Below, in pieces: positions 35,601 through 48,200 of a stretch of 64,000 nt of DNA. Source of the DNA: Sinohyriopsis cumingii (lineage: Eukaryota; Mollusca; Bivalvia; Unionida; Unionidae); NCBI GenBank assembly GCA_028554795.2, contig CM068827.1:139010493-139074492 (forward strand), written 5' to 3'. The first letter of the stretch is position 1. Each line of letters opens with the position of its first letter. Under the pieces are notes generated by a model. The model did no database searches. It was not told the DNA's origin and saw nothing but the letters and a program-made list of their open reading frames with translations. The position numbers and the translations under genes are program-made.

Positions 35601-38600
35601 CTCAAAGTTGTAACCTTTAGACATGAACTTTATAAAACTCACTAAATGATGAAAGAGACCTCCTTAAGGAAAGAGAATCTTTAACAATGAGGCTAATTTA
35701 ACCTGTGGGTGAATGGATGGATATACACACTGACAGCAAAATGACATCTGTGTTGAGATTCGGCCAAAGAAGGCTGGACAAAAATAGTCCACTTCCACTG
35801 AAAGCCACTTACTGGAGACAACTCTAATCAACTCATTTTATAAACTTCATGTTTGCTGGTATAAGATCATCCATGTAACTTACAGCATTTGCAGGGAAAG
35901 CTCTTATCATCACTGGTGTAAAGCCTTTGTACAGAGAAAATATGCCTTCCTCTTTCACCAGATGCCTGAACACATCACGAATCCCATTAGGGTATGTCCC
36001 TTCAGGAGCTGGAGAAATAAATAACAATTGTTAATTCAACAAGACAGCTTATACAATCACTAAATACACAAAGCAGTAGAGTTATTATCACTCAAATAAA
36101 ATTAAAAAATAGATCTGGATGTGATAATGCATCTTTGGCATAAGAAAATGCAATTTTTCTACGAATGATTTAAAATAGACCAATTAACAATGGTGACCAC
36201 AGAGAAAGAGAATGGCTACTAACCATGGGCCAATAATGTTAGATTCTGGCTAAGTTTGTGCTCTTTCTGTTCTAGACTTTTTAGAACATTTCATCTATGG
36301 CAGCATGAAGTTTATTATGTGAACAAGGGTAATTCTGTCCTGGAAGAGGTAAGCAAAGCTGGAGGGACAGGTAATTTATTACTGCTATTGTAATAAAACT
36401 ACTACCAGTATAATTACAAATCAATCACCTGTAAAGATAATCCCTTACATCAGTTGTTTTTAATCTTTTATGGATGGCAGCCCAGAATAGGTTTGTGGTG
36501 TTAGCCTCACCACCCATCAAATGCTAAGAAAGCACTTGGGTAAGAAATTTAAAAAATCAGGTTTATCTTGGTCACCCACTCAGAACAGCATGTCAACCCA
36601 TGGGCTAAGAACCACTAGTTTATATCATGTTTCTGTTAAAATGCTTGCTCAACCTCAAGCAAAGCTAATGCAGCCAACACCACCAAATCAATCAGTTACT
36701 GGAGTACCTTTTACTCAAACCCCCATCCATAAAGATGCACCTTCAGTACTTTCTGATGACCATGGTGTTAAGAGTGGTGAAATACAAGTTAGATTACCCA
36801 GAATAAATCATCTGATAGGACCTAATTAATGTGACTTGATAAAGCTGGATTTAAGTTTTGTGTAATTCTGCAACTGTTTTATTATTTATGTGGCAAAAGC
36901 TTGCATCTATAACAGAGTTTAAATGCTATAATGGTAACTGTGCTTCAGTAATTTTTTAAGAGAAACATATCAGATTACTTACACATTTCCATTCTCCTTC
37001 AAATACTTTCCCCAATTACATAATTTTAGGAGGATAGGTAATAGGCAGAGGGAATGGTGAGCATCCTACCTTTACCTCAGTTAACCTCCAAGGGAAGTTG
37101 TTGTTGTTGTTGTAGGGTTTAACACCATTTTTAAGCACACGATAGGCTATACATGGCAGCCAATATTAATGGTGGAGGTAGAACCTAAGAAAAACCATGG
37201 AAAGAACCACCAACCCACGAGAAGCTACTGGCAAGCTTTCTCACATACCCACATATGCTGAATCTGAGACTCGAACCCACGCAGACAGAGGTGAGATGGT
37301 AGTGGTCCGTAACGGAGAGCGCTTTAGACCACTTGGGGCCCCCTCTGAGGAAAGATGATTGGATTCCCCTTACGAAGGTTAACCCACTCATGTAAAAATT
37401 TAATTTTTTATTTAATGATCAATTTTCTTTCTTTAATATCTAATATTTTCTCTGTCAAACTGAAACACCTGTACTCTGAAAACTGAAACAAATTCTTGTT
37501 CCTGAATTTTAATTTTACACTATAAAATTCCATAAGAGAGTAAACCCACTTCAAAATTGGAAATATATTTTAGCCACTAAATTTTATAAAACTTTGAAAT
37601 TTACTTTCTAGAAAAAGCCTGTGGTCATGTGTTAAGTGAAACACACGCCTAAAATATACCTGGCCGGATTATTTACAGTTAGCATATACTGTGGTAGGTT
37701 CATTGGCCAGTCAATGACCTGGAAATGTCCCATGGCCATAGCTGATAAAAACAATACTGGAAAACCAACAAAACAGTATTCAGAAGGAAAGCATGTTGTT
37801 CTGCTAATTTTCATAAAATGTTAAAAAATAAAAGTTTTTAAAAATCTTTTGCACTCTAGCACACACAGAGACACAGATGTTCTCTCCAAGTTACATTCTT
37901 TATCTCTAAAGTTGCATAAGCAATTTCCCTATTTCAAACACATACACATTACAGGGTCGATGGGAGTGTATTAAAAGTACTGTGATTGGCTAAGTATTCT
38001 CGAAGAAACATGAATTTACTGAAAAATTTGCCATTCCTTGATCACATTAATGTTAGAAGAATGGATAATAGGCAAAGGGACTGTTGAGCATCCTACCTAC
38101 TCCTTGGTTAACTTCTGAGTGAGGTTGTTTTGATTTCCTATATGAAGGTTAACCCACTCTCCTAACCTGCAAGCAGCACAACCAAAGGTACCATGGTTAC
38201 CATAATGTGAACATCATACAGCATCAAATTTCCAGGTGAATCCCAAGAAAGCTGCAGAGGGGTGGTGCTGATGTCATTTGGATCTGGTAGCCACATACAT
38301 GACTAAGACTAGGCCTACCAGATATACATTGTACTGCTGTGGAGCCAAGTCTAATAGATATAAACTCAAGAAGGTTGACTGTGCATGCCAACCTATGGCC
38401 TAAACAATAACTTTAATATTACATGATGGTTAATGGCAAGGTTTGCAGAGATTGCTCTTATCTCACGAGCAGAGATCTTATTTGAACTCCACAAACTGAC
38501 ACAGTCCACTTCAGATAAAGTCTAAGCAAATGTACTGGGTTCTATCCGAAAGCCTCAAGGGTTCTGTCAATATAGAAGAGAGGTCATACGATGACCTTCT

Positions 38601-41600
38601 GATTGCCCACTGATGGCAACCAATTCCTGGTTATGAAACCAGGTTGTGTCATAAGGACAGTCAAGAAATTTGATTGAAACTGAAGATAGATCTGGGTCAA
38701 AAGAGATGGCAATAATTCACTGAATCTGCATGTCAAAGCGAACACTATCAGGAAACAGGTTTTGTATGAAAGGCGCTTCAGTGAGGTCCTGGCAAAAGGC
38801 TTGAACTGGACTGAATTCAGCCAAGTGCAGGAAAGACCCCAGTTGGGAAAATGTGTGCGTGATTCAGGGCTATGCAAATCCAATTGAACAACAAGTCAGA
38901 GAGGTCTTTGCTATGACCAAGAATCTCTCTAACCTGATAATGGAACATGCCCATTATCATAGAACAATAGCCCTTAATAGTAATCGGAGCCCATATTTTC
39001 TCCTGAAACAGCCACCGAGATGAGTCAGCTATTAATGAAACAGAAACAGTTATAGGGATAAGTTCTTAACTTGCACCAATCCCCGAAAATGTGTCACTTC
39101 CCTTCATAAGCTCTGAAAGTGGAGGGCCTTCTAGCTCATGCAATTCTTTCCATAACTGAAGGGATGAATTGTTTATGCTGCAAGGCTATCCAGACAAGAC
39201 ACATGCAAGAAGAAGTTGACAGTATGGTCAAGGATGAACAGTTGGGTCCAAAGCTGTTTAAGAAGATTTGGCCTGGCCAGGCACAGAACCTCCCGACTGA
39301 CAAAAAGAGAACTGATGGACCAAGCCTCTGGATCCAAACCTGGGGAGACAAAGGTGAGCAGTCTGCAATTCTACCAGGTTCCATCACTGCACACCCCCAA
39401 AGTTGGAAAATCTGATAAAAGACTATGGATGGATGGAGGGACCATTCTGTATGCAGAATCTGTCCCTTACTTGACAGAAAATCAGGCAAGTCATCGAGTC
39501 TGCTGGGAATATGTCTGATCAGGATGTTGATGCTGTGATGTGCAGACCAATGACGAAATTCACAGACAAGAATGCTGAGTTGGGGTGATCTGGCACCACC
39601 CTATTTGAGAAAGTATGTCACTATGACCAAGTTGTCTAAGATGAGGAGCATGCCCTTGCTTTGAAGAAAGACACTCCAAAGATGAAAGCCTTTAAAGATG
39701 GCTCCTATCACCACTAGACTAATGTAAAAATCTTACATTCAAGCTGGAAAAGAGCATGCAAAACTGATAACAATTTCTTTGTTATGCAAACTGCAGGAAT
39801 TTTCATACAACAGATGGACATGAATTTGAGAACATGCACCTGTCAGATTGAGACAGATGGTAAATTCATTTGGACAGATGGAGAGGTGCACTGATCTTAA
39901 CATTTCCACCTTTAATTTTGGTCAAAGTATGAACTAATTTTGATGACTGAAGATGGGTCTGAGCTTGCCAATGGCTGTCCTGTCCATAAAAGTTTGGAAG
40001 AAAGCCCTGGAGATTGTGGATTCTGATTAATCCCCCACTGCCCACTTCTCTCTCAGTGTCCAGATATCTTGCTGCAAAAGTGTGTCCCTTACTGAGTCTG
40101 ACAGTACTTCCGTTAAGAATGGAGAGGACAAAAGGAGAGTAGGTTGATAAAATGACAGCTGAAGTGCTGAGACAATCTGGATCATCCATTCACCTGTTGG
40201 AAAGAGATTGATTGAAGAGCAAGAGTCAGACACCAAATGGATAGTGAGGTACACGAGTCAACGGCAAGAGATCCCTTTGATATAACCACCTCTGAAACTG
40301 ATTAGCAGATTGTTTCCACATACAAGACTGGGACTGCAGCTGGTTTCTGGGTCACATAGGAAATGGTCTTGTATCCTTGTATCCCCTTGTCTTCAGTCCT
40401 CACATCATTGAGGGTGAGTCAGAGATGAACCATAAGGTACTAGTTGCTGCGCAGAGAGATGGTGGGGCAGCTCTTGAGCTGCTTGCTTCTGCACTTCTTC
40501 TATCTTGCCACTGAACAGAAGAGGCAATCTGTAGGACTAGGTTTGCATAGTCAAGGTGCCCTGTTAATTACCTTTGATACTAACTCTAAGGCATGTGTAT
40601 TGCTAACCTTGTCAGCAAGCTTGAAGAGACGCTAAGTCCAACAAAGATGACGTGGCCACTATACTGCATACGAGCTTTGATGTGGTGCTCAGAATGCCTT
40701 TATCCACAGTAAAGTAATCTGACTAACTCAGATTGCAGCATAATTCTTGTCTAACACCAGAACGTCTGTGAAGAAGGCATCAGAATGGGCCTTACATCTC
40801 CGAGATTTCAAGGACACTAGCAGCTGACTCTAAGATAAATAAGCTTTGGTACTGCCTGGGTCACTGACCTCGATTTATTTCTGACTGTGGTGGAAGAAAG
40901 AAGGGCCCACTTCCTTTTCATCAAAATCAAATGAGGCATTGACCCTGTATGCCAGTGTAGAAAAGGGATGGTGGCAGACATTCTGATCCATATGCTCTAT
41001 AAATTTTCATCCACAAGTCAAACCATAAAAGCCTGTGTCACTCAATATCTGGAGCCATTTTCTTTAAAAGTTCTGACTTACCTGCTAACTAACTTGATTA
41101 TCAATATAATGAATCTGCATGGCAAAGTTCCAAATTAAAGAAACCCATCTGTGTTCTTGGAAATGGGTCATATACAGTTACTATAAATAGAAAATTAGGA
41201 AAGTGCATGTAGGTCTATGATGGACAAATTAGCTCATGTGCCATTTTTATGCAGCAGTCTTTCTTTCCAGGATATTCTCAAACTTTCATGACAAGTGGAA
41301 TTAACGAGATGATAATATAAATGACAAACACAACTTTTAACTGCTTGTTTTCTTTTTTTAATCTACAGGAAAAGTGTAATCCTTATGCTGGCAAGTGTAA
41401 GACATAATTCAGTGGAAAAAAAGCATAATAATTACACCAAAACCATAATAGCTGGCATCATGAATGCATACCATAAGCTTGTTTGACCTTATAGCCAGGT
41501 AAGCAAAACAACCTCAAACTCAAAATCTTAACATTATTAATGATGATGTCATTTCTGTCTGAAGAGAGAGCTAACTTACATCTTGTTATCTAATGACACA

Positions 41601-42193
41601 TTAACACTTCAGGAGCTGGCATATTCATGAAAAATTACTAATTACGATGAAAATGGTGATCAAAATAATAATATGAAGAATGATAAGGAGGAAAAGGTAG
41701 AAAAAAGTAAAACACCAAAAATATAACCATAATAGCTACTGAAACAATTATTTTTCAATTATTTATAGCAAAGCTATAGCAGGACAGACAATTATTCAAA
41801 TTTTGTTCATGTTGACCATCCCACTGAAATAATTTCTTGCCATATCCAGCCAGCTGCCCATTCCCTTTACATAATATCCTGTTTTGAAACGTAACATCCT
41901 TACGGCAGTCAAAATTAATTAATTCTTTTCACCTGGTGATTCAGACAGACTGTACATGAGGGGTAAATAAAATTACCCTATATATCCAGACAGCATGTGA
42001 CATCCTATGATAAAATATTCAGCAAGTCAACCTTTAAATCTGATCCAAAACCAGGCATGTAGAATGTGATCTCTCAGTCAACATTATCATCTTTAAACAA
42101 AAATTATAAAGGTATAAAATATCTTTAAATTTCAGCTGAAAGCTAGAAACCAATTTTCAAAAGACAACCTCAATAATGACTAAGTATGGATGA

Positions 42194-42270
<77 letters not shown>

Positions 42271-45200
42271 ATTATACAAACACTACCTGTTTGAAGCCTG
42301 GACTTAAGAACATCTGCTGGAATGGCTACAGCCCAGTTAAATATACCTGCCATCCCTCCTGCAAACAGTGTTCTGCCTACACTTAACTGTTCACGGCTGT
42401 AAAAGATCAAAGAAAATTCAAAGCTGATAACACTTTAAAGAACTGAAAACAAAAACAGTGTATATTCAATGTTAAGTTATGCTTGATGCTAATATATCAC
42501 AACTTTTTTAAAAAAAATTGAGAATTAGGGTTATATTTTTTCCAGTTCATAAGCCCAGACCATTTTTGAAATTAACAGGCCAGCATCATGGACATTTTGC
42601 TGGTTAAATACTGTTCATACTGTAGATAAGGTTGCCGAAAATGTCTAGAAAAACAAACTTTTAAATGACTGAATTAAATTATGCCAATGTTGAACATTAA
42701 AAGACGTTAAGTATGGTCCCCATACACTGACGATTCCATGTACAAAGTCTCACAAAGAAGGTCCTACTTTAATACTATGAAACCGGTCTCTGGAATCTAC
42801 TGGCAATATGTCCTGATTATATTCCAGTCGCTGCCACATTCAGCTCAAAATGTGACACTTACTACTTTTATAATTAAGCACAACACACAAACTTTAAAAA
42901 AAAATTAAAATTACCCATCACCTGGCTATCCCATTGTTGACCCGGCTATGAAAATCAGATTGGTGACTCAGACTCCCAAAGAGGAATTTCCCCCAAGAAA
43001 GATCACAAGAAAGAAAAGATGGATTTCAGCAGAAGATTTCATATATCTGGGTCAAAACGTCTTAATCAGATGGTAAATTCTCTATATTGCTAAATCGTAG
43101 TGTATAATTCCAAGAGCACTATTACAAGCTATTGTTTTATTCTTTATTGTAGGAGTAGTATTACTAATAGTTATTACTGTTGTGGTTGTTGTCATTCTTG
43201 TTATTTTCCAGAACATGTCCCATGGAAAATTTTGTGAGTAAAAACTGCATCTCTGCGTGCTCATATATTTATTTAATATACTCTCATGAAGAAAAAAGAA
43301 CAAACTGTATAATAAACCTTGACTCATGTGTGTCATGCCCTTTTTAATTTTAAAGTTTTTTTTCTTCCAATTTTACCTGTTCTGAAAACATATAAATAAA
43401 AAGTTTTGGATTACACCTTCTTTACACTATTTCTCCCACAATAAACATCTAGTCTGGAGCTGAAATATTTTACAATATAAATTAAGTGGTGATATTTTTT
43501 AATCTGTATATTTGCTGCATAATTACAACTCATCTTTCTATTTGCCAGAATTGTAGAAAAAAGCACAAAAAACTCATTCAGTAAGCTGTTTTTACAATCT
43601 TCATAACTACCACAGATGAACATAAAACAATGTGTTTCTGACATTTAGAATAAACTTGGACAATTTCATTGTTTAGTTAAATTCAAAGACTAATGAGTGT
43701 TCATGCAAAATAATGTTATAACTTTGGGAAATAAAGAATACAATGTAAATATATGTACTTCTAAATTTCATTGATATTGATTCATTCTTTTTTCATTTTA
43801 TGATGCTAACATGTGCTTACCTTGATGATATCACAATGGATAGTTCCGATCTGTCAATCCAACTTAGCACATTAACTAATAAAAAATAGGTATTGATTTC
43901 TTTGTGCAGTTAGGTGTTGATATTCACCATATTTGCTCACAGGAGACCACACTGTTTATTCTTGTATTACATTGCAGAGGGATTTGAAAGATTTTGCACA
44001 GAAAATGACCAAAAATTTATCAGAAAAATTGTTTGCCATTATGCTTGGGGCCCTTGTGATGCAGACTGGTTATTATGAAAGGTTTCAAGAGGGATTTTGT
44101 AAAAGGAATTCCCAAATCAAATACTAAAATGGAAAAATGTCTGCGATGAACATAATGCATTATTTATATTATATTTCATATATAAATACACAAAACTGTT
44201 TTAAAATAATTATAGTATTTTTTGTGCCTGTGATAATGTTTAATACAATTTTATGCTAAATGTATGTTTATTTTCAAATTGTATATCTTATTGGAGTCAT
44301 AATATTACAGGCAGTAAAGAAACTTTGTGTATACATCTTGTTTATTTTTGTATTTTTATTACCTTGGTTTTGTTTTTCTTTTACAAATTAAATTTGGAAT
44401 ATTGGAATTCTGCATCATGCTTCATAAGTGATGCTTTTGTTAAAATGTTCAAAATTGAGCATTAACTTATAACTGGTGTCAAGTTGACAAAACACCACCC
44501 TATACATTAAATTTTACAGTGGCCAAATTCTTTTCATATCTATAATTGCAAGGCTGGGTATTGACATCAATTCGTTCACAAATTTTAATGTAATTTTTTT
44601 ATTAGTTTTTATTATGGAAGGTTTTAGAAGAAAAAATTTATAACGAGGCGAAACTTTAATAAAATATTTATTTTTGTCTTCATCAGGCCTGAGATTATAA
44701 ATTACCTATGTCCTGCCATTTATATATATGTTTGTCCTCTTGACTTCAAGTAAAATTAATCTCTTACAAATCTGATATTAGAACACCTGCAAAATGTTAT
44801 GACATGAATGAAGAAAATTAAAACAAGTTACACTAATTAGCGAACAAAGGTCAAAGCAGATGCAAAGATATCCCCGCAACATGCATGTAGCTGCTTATTT
44901 CGATGTGACATTATTGTTTCCTTCTTTTTAAGACATTATGATAAATGATCATTTTACATGATCTAATGTAATTTAAATTTACTGGTTTATCAATGATACC
45001 CATATTAAATGTTGCATCTTTGCAACTGAGTGTAAAAGCTACTGAAATTATACCTCTTGTACAATTTTAAGCACTTTTTAATAAAACCTTTGATGGACAA
45101 AAGTACCTAGTTCAACCATGAATAATATTCATCAAAACTAGGAATAATATTCAGTTAAATATCCATTCATCCAGTATCCACATTTTAAGTTTGGTCCCAG

Positions 45201-48200
45201 CATGAGTACTCAAATAACAGTTAAAAGGAGGATAATTGGATGAATGGACAGATAGAAAGTCAATCCTGCCTCTGCCATTTCTCACAGTAGCCAAATAAAA
45301 TGAATTTAATTTTAAAGAAAATGAACTGAAATTAATTTTAAAGAAAATGAACTCACTTTCCACCTTTAGGGGTTAATACATGTTGAAGCCATTCATATGT
45401 CATGAAGTACATGCCTGATGCTGGAACATCTGTTAAATGAATGAATGAATAAATGAAATTTCATTATTGTTTCACAATTACATACTTGCAGATTTCAGTC
45501 ATAGAAAGAAACACATACTTTTGCAGCTTTCAGATCAAACTACATTCTAATACTGTGACAAATTAATGGTACAGTTTCATTTAAAACTCAATATTAAATG
45601 ACTTTAATATGTATCAAACATTTCAGCAGATTAGCATGGTTATAATTACTTAAACTTATAATCTATTATTCAGTTTTAATTTCTTCTATGGGTTTCTAAT
45701 CATGGCTCCATTTTCAAGTCTTTATTGACACACCATTTAGCAGTGAATTTGACATTAAAAAAAATATAGCAAGGCCCATGAACAGCCCCAGCCAAATTAA
45801 ATGAATGACTGACTGGTCAGGACAAGACATATTTGCTGAATGAGCTTCTGCATGAAACTTTATTTAATTTCGTAAAACAAGCACTACTGTCATTCAGACT
45901 AAAATTTACTAAAATTTAATCAGTCATTTAATAGTACAGACAAAAATATACTCACACTTATATAAATCAAATTTATTTTGTGCACTTTGGTTTTTGCCTA
46001 ATTGTGCTAACAATGTTTTTTTTTGGCTAAAAAGTCTTAAGTCCAAGAAATTAAAAATGTGTAAAAATTGCAGTATTGGCTGTGATCAGTTCATATACAT
46101 ACAAATACAATTACAAACATATCTATCAAATTTCATTAGAATACCTCAGGTGATTTCTATCTAAGCTTGCAAAAACAGTTCCAAAACATGCAAAAATGTG
46201 GAAATAAATTGAAACATTGCATTGCTGAAACAGCCTGAAATATACTACCTAAATTTAATTTTTCTACCCTAGTGGTTCTTGTGCATTCTTTATAAGAAGC
46301 AAGTCTGTAAAGACTGCCATAACCAAACCAATATGCCCCAACTGCAAGCAGCAGTGGTGTGAGGGGCACAACAAGGATTTATGAACTGAAAGTTGCAAAA
46401 TAATTTCCTGTCAAAACACTCTTCCACACAAATTCCAATCTCACAATAACTCACTGAATAAAGCAGTAGTAAAACGACAGTATCTCAAATCAATGAAAAA
46501 TACAGCATGCAAACCTTTATTACCTGAATTACTCATTACAATCAATAAAATAACATTCTATGTCTCAAATATATTGAAACTTGACATGTGTTTATAAAAT
46601 ATACGCAGATATGATGATAAAAAGTTCAAAAATTTTGAAAACTTTAAAATGCTGTTTTAATTGCATGAAAATATAACTTGGTCATGTATGAATGCATATA
46701 AACAAGCATAACAAATTTCATGTGTTTGCATGATGTGGATTTTGCCTTAATCAAAGTAACAAGGTTTCTTCCAAAGAATAATTTTTTTTACAAAATCCAG
46801 AACATTTGAATTAGTCTGAAACTCTTTTCAGGTCAATATATATAAATATAAATATGCCTAAAATATTGAGTGGTTTTTATAAACTGTGCCAGAAAAATTA
46901 TGTCAAAGAAAGTAAAAAAAGCTATTAAAAATATGTAATGATTGAACAACAGCTGTAATGGCCTAGATTGAACAATAACTGTAATGGCCTAGATTGAACA
47001 ACAGCTGTAATGACCTAGATTGAACAATAGTTGTAATGGCCTAGATTGAACAATAACTGTAATGGCCTAGATTGAACAATAACTGTAATGGCCTAGATTG
47101 AACAACAGCTGTAATGACCTAGATTGAACAATAGTTGTAATGGCCAAGACTGAACAATAGCTGTAATGGCCTGAAAATCAAATTATGTCTGCCACATATA
47201 AATACACATAACTTTATTAAATTGTGAATTCTACCTCAAGTGGTTTTATACAACTGCGCAAACAAGTTCTTATGAAAACATGTCCCCACAAATTTAAAAT
47301 GTGTAAAATAAAATTTGAAAAACTGCTGCAATGGCCTAAATAGCTAACCCGGCCAGTTACATATGAAAACAATTAAGCCTAAAAATTGTATCTGTTGACT
47401 TTAAGTAATTTCTCCGTAACGCTTGTGGAAACAAGGTTTATGTCAAAAAGGTTTCGAGTCCAAAGAGTTACAAAATGCATCAAATAATGAACAAATGAAA
47501 ATCTGAATCAGGTGACCTACATATGCATACAAATAATACTATTACAATTTAATTTCTCTACATTAAGTGATCTTTGGGCAATCTTGCTAACAAGCTTCTT
47601 GAGATGGATAGACAAGACCAAATCTAAATGCTACCGCTGCATGCAGTGATGGCATAACAAAAACATTTTTCATCGTTCAAAAATCCCACTCAAAAAGCTT
47701 AAATAAATACCTAATGCTAATTCTTCAAACTATAGCATTCTGACCTCTAAGAAGTGTTGCTGCTGTTCCCTTGTATATACTTCGAATGCCTCCTTCTCTA
47801 TATAATTGTTTGACACAGTCAGCAGGGCCTGAATATTTCTTATGTTTTGAATCGGCTTGGACCTGAAATAATGTAATGATTGCAGCATTGTTATCTAATG
47901 AAAATCACCCATATGATCAAGATGATATCACTGTCAGATGGAAAACATTGACATTGCCGTGATGTTGCTGTAATGCATCGGTTGGGGCATTTTTATGAAG
48001 TTGAAAATCACCCACTGTGCTCATGTGGTCAAGTTAATATGACATCCACATGGAACAAACTGATATAGCTGAATTTTCCAAGCTTAATGTGAAAGGAAAC
48101 AAAAAATGAAAAACATGAGTGAATGACGGACAATAAAATGCGACAAGCAGTGCGTGTGTGTGTGATTTGGATTTTTAACCTAGCTTTAAAAAAATTCAGT

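Larger units (their letters stand above)
29601..35883. other. SLC25A20 intron 8
   Basis: Holds the 57-bp duplication, the hAT remnant, SINE-B copy 5 and the deleted hAT element. The parts outside these are AT-rich with no coding signal. Confidence 0.85.
36009..42286. other. SLC25A20 intron 7
   Basis: Holds the dispersed repeat pair with SINE-A copy 6, DIRS-like copy 2 and the TA microsatellite. The stretch at 40.3-41.1 kb keeps the GC level of the DIRS element and may be its upstream (gag-side) part, but no motif was recognised there. Confidence 0.8.

Noticed and set aside
35833..36027. C-terminus of the carrier read straight through to a stop at 35833
   Set aside because: A GTAAGT donor follows ANA. 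The true C-terminal exon lies at 29600-29523 and restores the conserved ACFxGYE...KFLNW end.
36521..36829. 102-codon plus-strand open frame
   Set aside because: Lies in SLC25A20 intron 7 on the opposite strand, with no domain, membrane segment or family resemblance.
39119..39518. Plus-strand open frames of 98-100 codons
   Set aside because: They are antisense shadows of the minus-strand DIRS-like RNase H/recombinase linker region.
42180..42410. Open frames with Ile-Tyr repeats around the TA microsatellite
   Set aside because: The dipeptide repeat is a translation of (TA)n. Only 42287-42396 is a real exon.
46942..47172. CRISPR-like array
   Set aside because: Units are contiguous with no unique spacers, and the genome is eukaryotic. 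It is an ordinary tandem repeat.
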